From Amylostereum areolatum (lineage: Eukaryota; Basidiomycota; Agaricomycetes; Russulales; Stereaceae), in the NCBI GenBank assembly GCA_012932865.1, contig SAXG01000113.1:1-64000 (forward strand): DNA of 64,000 nucleotides. Direction: 5' to 3'. Made by a program: the position numbers and the translations under genes. Within the stretch, counting starts at the first letter, position 1; every line of letters begins with the position of its first letter. A model generated the notes under the pieces. It was not told where the DNA came from. It saw only the letters and a list, made by a program, of their open reading frames with translations, and made no database searches. Below are positions 11,001 through 22,961 of the stretch, one piece after another.

Positions 11001-12522
11001 CCTGCGCCCAAACAAAGTGTTCTTGTCTGCGGCCTTCGAGCCAACCGAGGAGGGACTGCGGGACTTTGAACATGGGGAACGTTCACGCGCAAAGAGGGCA
11101 AAGCGGGAGCCGTCGCCCATAGCCGTCAAGAAGCCAGTCTCGCTCTTGGATATAGACAGCATCGAGCTGTCGGACTCGGATGATGATGAGATGCCAGCGA
11201 TGTCTCAGATTTTGGCCAGCGCGACGAAGAAGACGCCTCGTGAGTGTGCCGTGCGTTTCGTTGGTCGAATGTCGACATTCACCCATTTGAACAGCGAAGG
11301 GGAGGCGTGTTATGGATGTAAGTACCCGGGCTTACCTTCAAGGGACGTTTCCTCATGCCTTGCCCTGTAGGATGATCTTATGGACTTTACGTTCGGCGAC
11401 GCTTCCCGCGATCTTGGCTCATGGCTCAGAGGAGTACGTGTGGACCGAATCGCTTCAATATGTAAAGGCTGATTTTCTTCAAGCTGAGGGATCACCGTCC
11501 AAGAGCAAGGGGAAGGGGAAGGCCCTGGCGCGAGACCGCTAGCTCAAGTCCGATCGCACCAGACCGACAAATGGTGGCCACCTGGCGAAAGGGAGACAGC
11601 GATATGGAGCCGAGTACGAAGATGCTCGCGCTCATCCGGCTCCTCAAGGAGGCGGCGGCCGTCGGTGACAAGACCATCGTCTATTCACAATGTAAGCCTA
11701 CACAACTCACGGATATTATTCTTCTTTCTGACGGTGTTTACGCAGGGACGTCTATGCTCGATCTCATAGAGACGCTCTTTTCGCGGTATGGGATTCGCAA
11801 CCTGCGCTACGACGGCAAGATGTCGCGCGAAGCACGCGACCAGACAATCATCGCATTCCGAAAGAGCGACAGCCATAAAGTCATCTTGATCAGGTTCGTT
11901 CTTCGACACGTTCTTCCTCGTTCTGTCTTCGTGCTAATACTTCGCGACAGCACGAAGTGTGGTGGCGTTGGCTTGAACCTCGTCGCTGCCAACCGCGTCG
12001 TCAAGTGCGTTTTCTTGCTATCCTTCCAGTCCTTTTCGCTGATTATTATCGTTGATAGCATGGACCTTTCTTGGAACTATGCGGCTGAGTCGCAGGCGTA
12101 CGATCGTGTGCACCGCATGGGTCAAGAGAAGGACGTGTTCGTTCGACGACTGGTCGTAAGTAATACGATCGAGGAGCGGTACGCACCTTTTCACTACTGC
12201 GTCTCTCGTATGTACTCATTCACCCATCTCGCAGGATGTTGAGGCTCCAGGACGTGAAGACTGGTGCGCATTCCTTCACTCTTCTAGATGGAACCTTCAG
12301 CTAAACGGTCCTTCTTTCTCAGGTCTTGCGGACGCAGCCCTCGGTGAGGGTACGGGGGTGAAGCTCCACAAGATGAGCGTCAAGGAGATCAAGCTGGTAC
12401 AATTTCTCCTCATTCGGGGCGCAGATGACCTGGCTGACGACGTTCGTGTTCTGTAGCTGTTCGGTATCACGCCCGCCCCCGCGCCACAAGCAAATACACT
12501 TACAAACATGCCCCCTTCGTAA
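8011..12522 (+). CDS. SNF2-family helicase/translocase with embedded RING, ULS1/RIS1-like
   Basis: A multi-exon gene. Starts MSRVLAALEQRDSP at 8011 (TATA 120 bp upstream) and ends TNMPPS-stop at 12520-12522. Domains in order: acidic/basic N-terminus; helicase motif I DEMGLGKT, split by introns near 8780-8895; motif II DEAQ (about 9365); motif III LTGTPVTNS (about 9500); the LLRRTK block (9823); RLRQLCCHPN (10258); a RING inserted between the lobes (CPVC at 10579, CGHEIC at 10683, CPTC near 10980); the C-lobe with STKCGGVGLNL (11950) and WNYAAESQAYDRVHRMGQ (12070). This order is that of ULS1/RIS1 and the RAD5/HLTF class: SUMO- or ubiquitin-linked DNA translocases acting in nuclear chromatin maintenance. 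Around 10320-10385 the frame predicted by the GTACAT...GGACAG intron runs into TAG, while the following exon (DSQCDKELARAK) is in another frame, so a small indel or misread splice is likely. Acidic DSDDDE patches near 11170 could be SUMO-interacting. Confidence 0.85.
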
Positions 12523-12600
12523 AGACTCAGTTGGGTATACATGTTGCACTGATACTTGGGCACAGTGTGCCCGCTCTTTTCACATTCCTTCACTCATTAC

Positions 12601-13111
12601 TGTTAAGGACGGTCCTTATCACGTGACAAGCGGCTCAGGCTACAGTACTCGTGCGTGTGAGAAGTGGGATCAGGTGATCCAGACGTCTCGGTTATGCGAA
12701 GGTGGAGGTCGATAAGCGAAGCAGTAAGTCTTCACGGAAGACTTAGGCGAGCTTTCGACTGAGTTTGCGTTGGTTCTCTTTAAGTATTCTTAAGAGGAGG
12801 TTCTAGGTAGAACAGTCCTGTATTTACAAAGAGAACGAGCTGGGGAATAGCTCGTTCGTTGAGCCTCCTTTTATAAGAAAGGAGGTCGAGTAAACATATG
12901 TACATTGAGCGACGGTTGTATCAGGTATCTACGGGGACGAGACTGTGGCACCGTCGTGGCTTATGCCATTGAGACAGTTGACGATCTGTGGCACCGTCGT
13001 GGCTATGCCGTTGAGATGGTTACGAACTGGGGCACAGTCGTAATCCGTCGTTTAGCAATGTCCTTCCGAATAAGGTAAGGGAAAATGAGATACCTTATCG
13101 GAGTTGTAACA
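12601..13111 (-). repeat. 3' LTR of a minus-strand chromovirus
   Basis: On the minus strand it begins TGTTACAACTCC at 13111 and ends CCTTAACA at 12601, so it has TGTTA/TAACA ends, 511 bp. A CTTATAAAAGGAGG TATA box lies mid-LTR. A purine tract abuts its 5' edge (next entry), which identifies it as the 3' copy. It begins only 79 bp after the stop of the SNF2 gene, so the two 3' ends converge. No second copy is present in the window. Confidence 0.7.
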
Positions 13112-13127
13112 CTATCCCCCTCTCTAG
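13112..13127 (-). other. Polypurine tract of the chromovirus
   Basis: Minus strand AGAGAGGGGGATAG ends directly at the TGTTAC of the LTR, the expected primer for plus-strand DNA synthesis. It places the upstream ORFs (13478-16160) inside the element. Confidence 0.65.
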
Positions 13128-13477
13128 AATCGACGGTCTCGTAGATTCGCGAATTGGATGGGTTCCATGGGAATTTCTTGGACACATTGTTCAGTCGACG
13201 CCATCGTTGGATGAAGATTATTGATGTGAGGGCGGTAAGGGACGGTAAGTGTTACGATCACACTTATGACGATGACGAGTGAACGTGGAGTGGTCGCAGT
13301 GAACATTGCTGAGATCGGGTGACTGAGTGGGCTGCATTGTGTTTTCTGATTTTTCTTATCTTGACGTTCACTCTTCTTATGTTTGTTCGAAATCGGGCGA
13401 TAGAATTCTATTCTACCGCTTCAACCACGACTCCACTACCTTCATATCCTCCCCGTCCATCGTGGGAGACCCTAGCC

Positions 13478-14917
13478 CTATGCCCTATCCTCGTCCGTCA
13501 TGACTGGGTCGTCGGGGTTTCTGAATCGGGGTCCAGCGCTTCTTGAAGACTCCTTTGATACCGCATCTCGCATTTCGACTCTTGCAGCGCTTCTTCGTCG
13601 AGGCTTCTCGGCCTCTTCATGGCGCGAGCGACGTCCGGACGGCTTAGGAGTTCCGTGACTCGCTTGAGATGACTGAAGGAGTTCTTCGTCGCGTGGGTCG
13701 GGCGTGGGAGTGCGCGAGGGGACGGGCGAGGGAGGAGGGGTGGTAGGAGGAGTGGAGTCGACGGTGGAGAGGTTGCACGAAGAGGAGGCGAGAGTAGACG
13801 ACATATTTGGTTGGTTTGGGTGGTGCGAGTGGGTTTGTTAGACGATGTCTGAGGGTGTCGTTGTCGCTATGGTTTTCCCTTTTATCCTTACGATGCGGAG
13901 GGGCAGTGATGTAATCATTGCTGTCGATCGTAAGCGAGAGTTCGTACATAATCAAAACCGAGTCGTAAGTAAGCGACGCGTCCAGCGCGTTGCGGGGAGA
14001 ATACCAGGCACTTCGCCTTCCTCATAGCGATAGGAGTCTGTACAGTGGAGAAGTCCGAGGAAAATATGCGTGCGGATGAGGGCGCAGTCCGTGATCAGTC
14101 CAAGAAGTGTCGTAACTATGAATGCTAAAAACGTGATGATGGGTGAAAGTTCGTCCGTGCGCTTACCAGGGCTCCGGCCAGTGATCCTTCGACTCTTCCG
14201 CTTCCTGCAAGTTCCCAATCTTCTTCCTTCCAGAAGAGATCGTCGACGCGCCAGGAGTGGTTGAAGCGCGAAGGGGGTTTCCCGCTGAGTGCGGAGCATG
14301 GCGTCCTCCCAGTACAGCCACTGTTCGGTGGCGTGTTGGGCGGCTTTGTGCGTCAGGTTTTCACGTCGCGCGAGGAATCCCAGAAGCTGCCTGTGGGCGC
14401 GGGTGGTAGCGTCGGTATGTCGGAGGTGGGGGTGGGACATCAGTGTTCCTGGACCGTAGCTGATATCCGGACGGCTCGGGCGAGGGCGAGGAAGAGGAGT
14501 CCGTGGTCGGAGGGGATAGCAAGACCGCGATCGGGGGAAGTGAGGGGGAGCGTTCTTGCGACAGGGACAGTCTCGGCGGAGATGGCCTCGCTCGCCGCAT
14601 TTCCACCAGTGTTTCCACGGCTTCGCGGGAATCGCGTCCCACTTCTCTTGCGTCCATGTGGTCGGCTCGTCGTTCCATTTGTCCGAGGGATTCTCGGCTA
14701 CTTCCTTCGTCTTGGCTTCCATCGGACTGTCTGGTTCGTCCGTCGAGCTGTCCGATTTGTCCGTTGACTCGCGGTCTCGTTTCCAGCGAGCGCGGGTTTC
14801 CATCATTTCCTCGATTATCTCCTGGATCTTGTCGCATTTCTTTATCGCTCGACTTATTGGAGAATCCGACGTCTCTGATTCGCTTGAGTGGTCTTCCGTC
14901 GGGGTCGACAGATTCAT
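13478..14917 (-). pseudogene. Post-integrase ORFs with broken zinc knuckle and a hydrophobic segment
   Basis: Minus-strand ORF 13952-14917 begins MNLSTPTEDHSSESE, has a charged helical stretch (KKCDKIQEIIEEMME) and then WWKCGERGHLRRDC, a CCHC zinc knuckle whose first Cys is Trp (TGG). After an Arg/Pro-rich linker comes a C-terminal hydrophobic run (IITFLAFIVTTLLGLITDCA) that could span a membrane. ORF 13478-13804 downstream is Ser/Pro/Arg-rich. Both lie between integrase and 3' LTR of the minus-strand element, where env-like or accessory ORFs sit in some Ty3 elements. Homology to gag of a second nested element cannot be excluded. Confidence 0.45.
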
Positions 14918-15283
14918 GTTTACGTCGCTGTGAGGTGACTCGGGGATCCTGGGCGATGGAATCTCGATCGTGGTCGGAGTGCGAATGTAGGAGTGAGGGA
15001 TAAGCAGGGGGACCTCTGTGCCATGGCATGGGAGTGTCGCTAGCAGATACCGGGAATGGAGTTGGCGGTCTAGGCATTGTGGGCAGCCAAGAAGATGTCC
15101 TAGGTACTGGTCTCGGATTGCCGGTTGGTTGTCTAGGCTCCGGGGAAGTAAGGGGCTGTCCGACTCACTCTCCGGGTAATCCGTTTCTAGTGACGGGAGG
15201 CTGGACGGGGTTAATCTGGGTGATACTGGGGATGGGTAGGGGTCCTGGCGGCTGTGGGAGCGGTGACGGGTCGTGGAGGGGCG

Positions 15284-16058
15284 TTAGGAAGGAACGGGGG
15301 TCTGGCGAGGGCGGATGTGATGGGATCGGGTCGAATAGTGTAGCCCGGGGAGATGTGAGGTCCATGGAAGATAAGGTCGATGTCTGGGCCGTCGCGTGAC
15401 GACATATGGGGAACTCCGGTAGTTTCCATTCGCCTTCGGAGGATTTCTCCTTCGTAAGCGGCACGGAAGGTGTGTCTTTCCCAGTTGAGCCAGTTGACTC
15501 GATGTCCGAACTTCAGTAAGGAATTTTCGGAGTTCTGCGACAGTTGAGTATAGCTGCTGCGCTAGTTTCCTGAATCGTCGAAGAAGCTTGACCTCTCTCT
15601 CCTCCATTTCGGTCGAGAGCGTCAGGTACCTCGAGTCTAGCTGATGGAGTTCTCCGTCGAGCATCTTGATGTGGTTCTTCAAGATGTTCTGGACGTCGGT
15701 TGACTCCCTCTTGAGGTCGTTGATCCGTTCTCTGGCTTGTTCGAGCGCTACTCCGGCTATCATGCGGGCTATCTGGCTCTCTAGGATCGGGGAATCGGGC
15801 GGTGGGACTTCCGTGGCTCCGGGCCACGGGGATTGCATTAGCACCTGTGAGGAATCCGGGTGCTTTAGTTAGGGTTCTTCCGTGTGCTTCTAATCGGCTT
15901 ACCCCCTGTTCTTCCGTCTGGTCCTGACCTAGACGGAGGAGGTACTGACTTAATTGCAAGGATTGCTGCCGATCGAGCGATGAAGCAGTCTCCGCAGAGG
16001 GCGTGTTCCTGCTGAGTGTGGTGTGCTCTGTTGCAGACGAGGCGGAGGCGGTCGACAT
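15284..16058 (-). pseudogene. Coiled-coil ORF with an intron, in the same retroelement
   Basis: From an ATG at 16058 (MSTASASSATEHTTLS) the frame runs to a clean 58-nt intron at 15845-15902 (GTAAGC...CCTAACTAAAG...CTCACAG) and continues in phase with VLMQSPWPGATEVPP and a long coiled coil (ARERINDLKRESTDVQN through RRFRKLAQQLY). Near 15550 a frame change leads into a protein-like segment NWERHTFRAAYEGEILRR and LIFHGPHISPG (15340-15440). Introns in retroelements are unusual. Role unknown; the frame change suggests decay. Confidence 0.45.
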
Positions 16059-16199
16059 TGTTGGGTGAGACGATTGGATTGGTAGAGGAGGTGTTGGCTG
16101 CGTTTGGGGTGATGGACATTGGTGATCTTGTCTTGTTGAACCCGTAGGGTTTTTATCCCCCCCTTGTTGGCAGTGCATTCGCCTGAATGGCGTTGAGTC

Positions 16200-18007
16200 T
16201 CACCAATGTCTTACTTTCGTCTTGCGTTTATTTCGTCTTGTTGGTCCTTTGCTCTTGCGGTGTTGCAGCGATCTCTTCACGATCAGTAACTTCTGTGTTG
16301 GTATCTTCTGATTGGCTGTGGTGGCAACTTCGGTGGCCTTGGGGTTATTCCGATGGAACTCTGCGATCGCATCTTTTGATCCTTCGAGATTAGATGCCGG
16401 TTCCCATGTGTTACCGGAGTCGGGGTATCCTTTCCATTTTACGAAGTAATGTAACGGTTCGGAATACCATTTGTCTAATTTTGAGGCTATTATTGTTTCT
16501 AGTTCATAGAGTTCTTCATCGTTTACTAGTTCCGGAGGTGGTTTTTCGTAAGCTTCGCCGTATTGTTCTGTCTCTTTGAACGGAATTAACAGTGCTGCGT
16601 GGAATACCGGGTGTATTTTTCCACTTCGTCGGTAGTTCTAGGCGGTAGGTTACTGGTCCTATAACTTTTTCGATTTTGAATGGGCCAAATCGTTTTGGTG
16701 CTAGTTTGGGTTTTTGGGTATACCGTGTTAAGATTTTTCCATCTAACCATACTTGGTCCGCCCTGTTTGAGTTGATCTCGTAGTGTGAAAGTTTGGTCAT
16801 GCTGCATTTTCATTAATTTGGCAGCTATTTCCAGACTTGCTTCTGCGTTGTCCCATGCGTTCTTAAAGTTCTTTATTCTTTCTTCGGCTGTCGGTATTCA
16901 AGGGTCGGTTGGTATTGTTGGGGTTAAACACCGGTTGATATCCGTGTAGGAGTTCAAATGGGGGAAGTTTTCGTGGCTGAATGTTGTCGTATATTGTGTG
17001 CAAATTCTGCTTTTGGCAAAAGTTTTGCCCAATTCATTTGATCTCCATTGCAAAACGCCCGAAGGTATTGTTTCTAATTCTTAATTCACTCTTTCAGGTT
17101 CTCCGTCTGTTTGGGGATGGTACGCCGTACTGAGTGACGATACAATTCCAAGGCTTTTGCAAATGGATTGAATACTTTGGACACAAATTGAGGACCCCTA
17201 TCTGATATCATTCTTTTCCATAGGCCGAATCGTCTGTAGACGTTGTCGATCAGAAGATCAGCCATTTCTTCTGCGTTGATTGTCTTTAGGCACGGGTGAA
17301 TACTGCGGTTTTAGTGAACCTGTCGACAACTACGTTGATTGAATCAAATCCGTTGGAGATCGGAAGATCTGTGATGAAGTCTGATGTGATCGTTCCCCAT
17401 GGTCGTTTCGGTATCCTCTGTAGGTTGTAATGGATGTTTTCGCCGGATGCGTGACATTTTCTGTTGACTGACATATGGGACATCCTTGAACGTAGCCTTT
17501 TACGAAAGAGATCATCTTCGGCCACCAAAAGTTTCTCTGTACTAGTTCTAGAGTTTTTCATTTCTCCTGGATGTCCAATCGTTTGGAGATCATGATGTGA
17601 TTTTAGGACATTGTTGAAGTTCGAGATTTTGTGGTACATAGATTTTTCCTTTCTGATGATCAAATCGTTCTCGAAATTCCAATCTTCGATCCCTTTTGCA
17701 AGGGTGCGTGGTCCCGATCTTTTGATCGTGTCTAGTGCCGTCCAGACTTCATCATCTAGGTGTGAGAAGTTCCTTAGTTCTTTGAGAAGTTCTTTATCTC
17801 CGATCGTTCAACTGTTCCTCTTCCGGTGGCTCTAGCTTTGAATATCGAAGGATGGAGTAAGATTCATTCATCGTTATCTGGAATGTCTTCTTTGTGATCT
17901 GGTCTCCTAGAAAGTCCGTCCGCTTTATTGGTGCTTCCTGGTTTGTGCACTAGGGTGTAGTCAAAGCGGGACAGATACAGGCTCCATCGTGCTTGTCGTC
18001 GATTAAG
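16200..18007 (-). pseudogene. Ty3/Gypsy chromovirus pol remnant: RNase H end, integrase, chromodomain
   Basis: The minus strand encodes, with many frameshifts, the end of RNase H ([17 protein letters not shown], 17945-18005), integrase zinc-binding and core segments (WGTITSDFITDLPISNGFDS near 17350), the GPY/F module (KRFGPFKIEKVIGPVTYRLE, 16640-16700) and a chromodomain (LHYFVKWKGYPDSGNTWEPA, about 16390-16450), ending at a TGA at 16200-16202. Reverse transcriptase, protease and gag are missing: the 5' part is lost where another LTR element begins at 18008. Integrase with a C-terminal chromodomain defines chromoviruses, which target heterochromatin. Confidence 0.75.
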
Positions 18008-18458
18008 TGTCATGAACGGTCTATAATTTTCTTTTTTACTTTACATCGGTTACACGCTTTAGGACTTATTGGCTTATCACCGGTCCGGCTCCACTTCGGC
18101 CGGACCCGGTTCATCTATATCCCACCCGGCCCACGTGACTCATCTCGGCCCGGGTCTGACTCCTTTCCCTGACTCATGCTGTACAGTACTGACTCATGCT
18201 GTGCTCTTTTACATACGACTGCTTACTTATACTTGGTCTGCTTACTGATCGCCGTGTATTGGTTGCTTACCTAAGTCTCTCTCCTCTGTATATAAGGCTC
18301 GCTCTCGCTGTACATATTCCTTATCTCGAGCTAGTCAATTCTACCGACTTTGCTTGCTTTCCCTGTCTGTCGCCGTGTCTGATCGGCTCCCCTCGTCGTC
18401 CTCATCTTCTAGTCAGCTGTGTCGTAACTTGGTGCTGTCGCACTAGTCGTTGCTGACA
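18008..18458 (+). repeat. 5' LTR of a plus-strand Gypsy-like relic
   Basis: Probable ends TGTCA (18008) and TGACA (18458), the same termini as the Gypsy LTR at 22962. It interrupts the RNase H frame of the minus-strand element exactly after the LNRRQ codons. A GTATATAAGG TATA box lies near 18285. Its last 128 bp recur at 20221-20346. The left edge is inferred from the terminal repeat. Confidence 0.6.
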
Positions 18459-20220
18459 TAAGCTCGAGATCTGTTTACTCTTGCACCACCCTACGACCGT
18501 CCCTACGTACTGTAGCGTAGTAGTAGTAGTACCCGTCTGGTACTGACCTTGTTCTTCCCCCGTGCCGCCCTAGACCGTTGCCCCCAGAGTACGCGACTCG
18601 TTACCCTGACATTGTGGTCGTGCGCACGTATACCGGTGCCGGCACCTACTCGAGACTCTCCAATACCAGGAGTTGAAAGCTCAGAGGTGACAGTAGAAGG
18701 TGCACCTTTGGTGTAGGAAACGAGTAAAAGCGGCGAAAGGAAAGCGGTTTAGGAAGTCTTTGGGCTCGTGTCCCCTAGACGAAGAGACAGCCAACAGGTC
18801 GAGAAGACTGAGGCAGACCGTCTTGCGATCTCATAACAGAACCACCTTCCCTCGACAAAATCTTCCCTTGCCGCACAGAGTAACCATTTCGACTGGGGGC
18901 TCGTGCATGGAAGATTGGCGCTCGCAAGTACAAGAATTCATCCCCATCAGCCACGACGCTATCATCTCCCTCATCAACGAATCTAAAGACCCTTGGGCCT
19001 GGCACAATTGGAAGGTCGCCCTCGGTGTAGAAGAACTTGAAGACTCCATCATAGACATCCACTTCTATCGCCTCAAAATAAGCGAACAAGGAAACGGAAA
19101 CCTCTACGTCTACTCCTGCCCATACGTCACCTACCGCTACAAACTCGAGCAACCCCCAAAATCCTTCTACGCGCCCAACGAGAAAATACCAGTAGACACT
19201 CGACACACCCACCGCCTCCTTACACCAGGCAACACCCCCAGCCCCACACCAGAGCCAGAGGTCATCGACCTCACCCACTTAAAACAATTCCCTCGTTCGG
19301 ACTCAACGGCTCCGACTCCAGTTCTGACTCCGACACCGACGTTGAGGACAAAAACTGCTACATATATCCCCTCCCTCTAGGCTTCACTGAACGAGGAAAC
19401 GACTTCTTTGTCCAACTCGGAGACACCACTGTCGAAGTCGCCTTGTAGCAACCCAAACAAGTGGCATCAGTTGGTACTTCGCCAACGAAAGCCAAGACGA
19501 CCTCACTGAAGCCGACTTCAACCTCATCGCCGCCTCCGCCCTACCACCTGTCACCGACGAAGACTTCTCCGACCTCGACGAACCAATCATGGCTGCCCAG
19601 TGGTCCGCACCGACCCCCAACCCCCTCTCCCGCCGAACTTACCAACTGCACCGAAATTGGGGGAACATGGAACATCGTCATCGGCCAAACTGGCTCTCCC
19701 ATCCAACACATGAATAATGGCACCGACAATGCATGGCTCATGGAAGTAAATGGCCAATGGGTCGCCATCCCTGCCGTACTTGTTGCCGCCCTTAACCTGC
19801 CACCCCCACCGTCAACGTCACCCCCCCCATCACCGTCAACCCCCCTGCGGTCACTGTTAGCGCCCCAGCCGCAGCGCCGCCGCCAGACCCCCTCGAAAGA
19901 AGGTCCACGCGAAAACTCCTGAAGGCTTCTCTGGGAAACGAGAGGACTTCAACGACTGGATGCGGTCATGCGAGGAGTACATGCGAGAGCCGCGAGGATG
20001 ACCTCGTGACGGACAAGGACAAAACTCTTCATCCTCACCTACATGACAGGGGAGGCAGCACGCACCTGGAAGGCACGAGTACGAAGATGCGCACCTAGCC
20101 AATGGAGCCATGGTGCCTGGGTGGACTTCCACAAGGCACTCAAAAGCGCGTTCACCGAGTCAATGAGCAGCACCGTGCCGCGGTCGAACTGGACGGGTTC
20201 AAACAGACAAAGGGTACCAC
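18459..20220 (+). pseudogene. Decayed gag of the plus-strand LTR relic
   Basis: ORF 18907-19380 (starts MEDWRSQVQEFIPISHD) resembles the first ORF of the intact Gypsy element at 23.5 kb; both have a KDP(W) step. Farther on (19900-20220), broken frames give PEGFSGKREDFNDWMRSCEE and KTLFILTYMTGEAARTWK, a retrotransposon gag capsid signature. No protease, RT or integrase is present before the truncated LTR, so this is a gag-only derivative, either a recombination product or non-autonomous. Confidence 0.6.
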
Positions 20221-20346
20221 CTAGTCAATTCTACCGACTTGCTGCTTTCCCTTGTCTGTCGCCTGTGTCTGATCGGCTCCCCTCTGCCGTCCTCATCTTC
20301 TAGTCAGCGTGTCGTAACTTGTGCTGTCGCACTAGTCGTGCTGACA
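20221..20346 (+). repeat. Truncated 3' LTR copy (last ~126 bp)
   Basis: Starts CTAGTCAATTCTACCGACTT and ends GTGCTGACA, matching 18331-18458 with several single-base indels. The first two thirds of the LTR are absent. The copies differ more than those of the 22962-30085 element, so this relic is older. Confidence 0.75.
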
Positions 20347-20569
20347 CACAGACGGGGTGGGGAGGGAAAGGCTGGGAGACGCAAAGTACGTATCCCACCG
20401 ATGATCGTTCGAGCTCCATTTGGCTTGCACCGACGGATCTCAACAGTAGAGTAGGTGTGTTGGGCGATGGGTTACGTATCATATGGTGCAGATAATATTC
20501 TCGGGAGGTGGTTCGGAAGGCATTTGAGCAGTAATATATCATGGTGATCAAGCAACGACACGTAGGATC

Positions 20570-22961
20570 CCGTTTTTCCTGATGTACTCGGTCACCTCTC
20601 CATGCTTTACTCGTTGGCATAGACAAACTATGTTCTCGTCGCGACCCAATCTGCTCTCGGCGCTGTGGCCGACGCTAACGCAATGGTTAGATATGTCCGA
20701 AGCGAACTCAACGTACCGGCCTCCCAGGTTCATGAGCTTGCACAATGCATCAGGCCACGCGGGCGGCCTTTATTGGCGCGCTTCAGGATATGGCATCTAA
20801 CGACCAGATCCAGAACGGTTGACCCCATATGCCTTACTACTCTGGACATGGGACTACTGCCCGCAGCCCCTACCAAATGGGGGCAGGAAGCACGTGCACG
20901 GAGATACAAATTGTCGTTCCATACGATTGCTTCATGAAGGTCAACGGGAATGCCGTTTCAGCGATACCGGACGTACATTAAGCGTGCTTCTTCAGCAACT
21001 TGTAGATGCAAAAAGGCGATAATATCGTGTGTCCTCTCTGCCCGTTTATTTATCCTTTCTCATCGGCATCGGGACTGGTGATATTTGACGTTGCCATTCC
21101 GGACGGGAACACGCGAATACAAGTTCGACCGACCCGTTGCGCGTGGGGGTTTGACTTCAAAGAAACGACTTCAAGACAACCTGGATGAAGATATCCTGGC
21201 GCTGGAGGTTTGCGGGCCGTGCAGCGCATGTCGGCGCGAAGTTCCTACATGAGGCTTGCGATACACGTACTTTTGGCAGCATGCAGTGCCATGGAAGTCG
21301 CCATAGAAGAACGTGGACGCGGCCTTTTACACGGGCGTTGCTGGATGTGTGAACGTTTGCGGGACGGAAAAAGCTACCTACAAAGACCTCATCGAACGCA
21401 TAACAGATCTACCTGGGTATATACCTTGTCAACACCCGTCTCATCGTTACCATGCTGATGGCGGATCGCTAGACAAAACCCTCAGTGTGAAGGTGTCATA
21501 TGGAGCGCGTGCTATTCAATTCTTGCGCTCCCAGCAAACACCGTAACATGTACCGTGTGCGGGAGGCAGAAGGGAAGCTCACCATGGAGGCCGGTGCGGT
21601 TCACGGAATTACAATGGCAGCGAGTTCGATATATGCCTCGCAAGACTCGCACTCCATGGGCGTGTCGCTAGGAATGCTGACGTCACAATATAGAGCCTTC
21701 TTACCCACATGACCCCTCTGCTGATGCTGCACCCTTCAATATCCCCTCCAACGCATACGCTCTGCAGACCCGCGCTGGCGAAGAGGAAGCCTTCCGCTTG
21801 CACATCGAGGCATTGGGCTCGCGAGGCGATTTGAGGCACTCTTGAGAGCGATTGCAACAAGATCAAGGACAATGTTCGATTCTTCTTGTAGAAAAGGAAA
21901 ACGCCGACGTAGGAATTGCCCTCGAAGATGGCCAGGTCGTGTTTCCACATACTGGATAGTCTCACTACCGGCCTTGGCCTCACACGGATGTACGACAGGT
22001 TCGTCCACATGTCGACGATATTCTCCCTGTATCCGCGGTGCGGCCCATTACTACTGGCATCTGCATCGTAACACCACAGAAGGGTATCTTGTGGCACAAG
22101 GTAAGATCGAGTTCACAAAATTGGTGGAGACGGACGAGATCAATGACTGGCTCGAGACCGTATTGGTGCAGATGGCCCGAATCTCGTCGACGCCCAACGG
22201 CAGAGTTGACCTCGAGGTGGATGACAAAAAGCTTTACGGGCTGAGGTCGTCAACACGGCCAAAGTTCCCTTATACGCCTCGAGTGTTCTTCTTCGACAGC
22301 AGCGACTTGAGCGTTGGTGCGATCTTTATATCCTTGCTTCTTTTCATTGTGTTGACTGGGCATCTCCAGCTGCATACTACCATCGCCCACTCTCTGGAGC
22401 ACGACGACCCTTCTATTGCCTCGGAAGGTACACTTCCGATCGGATACGGGAGTGGTGGCGCTGTGCCATATAAATATTTCCTGCGGGAAGGGCAAACCTC
22501 GATGTCGGTTTCATCAAGCTCTTCTTATCCACGGAACCTATCGACCTCTCTTCCGTCCCTCAGCTATCACCCTTCCCAGGATCCCGCGCGAGCTCATCGT
22601 CATATAAAAGTCCACCGCCTCGTTGGGACGCGGTTCACGATAGCAGTAGTGCAGCACACGCACTGGTAGCTTAATCAGGTGCAGTTTTCACCCATGGAGA
22701 CTCTCCCGTCCGCCCTGTCCCCCTCGGAAGAAGCAGTGGACGATACCGTGCATGGCGAACACGAGCAGACTACCCTTACGGGGCGTCTTCTCCCTCTCCA
22801 GAGACTTCCCCTCACATCGTCACATCCTCTGACACCATGGCGTCTACTCGACCTTCAGCAAACACAAGCAGAACCACACGTACCCCCAGGTCTTCCCCAC
22901 CGGATACATCCATAAAGCGGCGCCTACGGATCCAACAACACGCCCTTCGAAAGAGAAATCC
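20570..22961 (+). pseudogene. Caspase-domain (C14, metacaspase-like) gene, inactivated copy
   Basis: This is a diverged copy of the intact gene at 38631-41025, readable by DNA similarity but broken by many stops and frameshifts. The His box survives (YYSGHGT, His at 20847-20849). The segment that should hold DCCYSGSG reads FDVAIPDGN at about 21082-21108, so the catalytic Cys is gone. The C-terminal part keeps RVDLEVDDKKLYGLR (22200-22245) and IGYGSGGAVPYKY. The last exon is split by the Gypsy insertion at 22962; about 50 further bases of the tail resume at 30091. Caspase-domain proteins of this type are abundant in mushrooms, with suspected roles in cell death or incompatibility. This copy cannot make an active peptidase. 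Confidence 0.75.
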
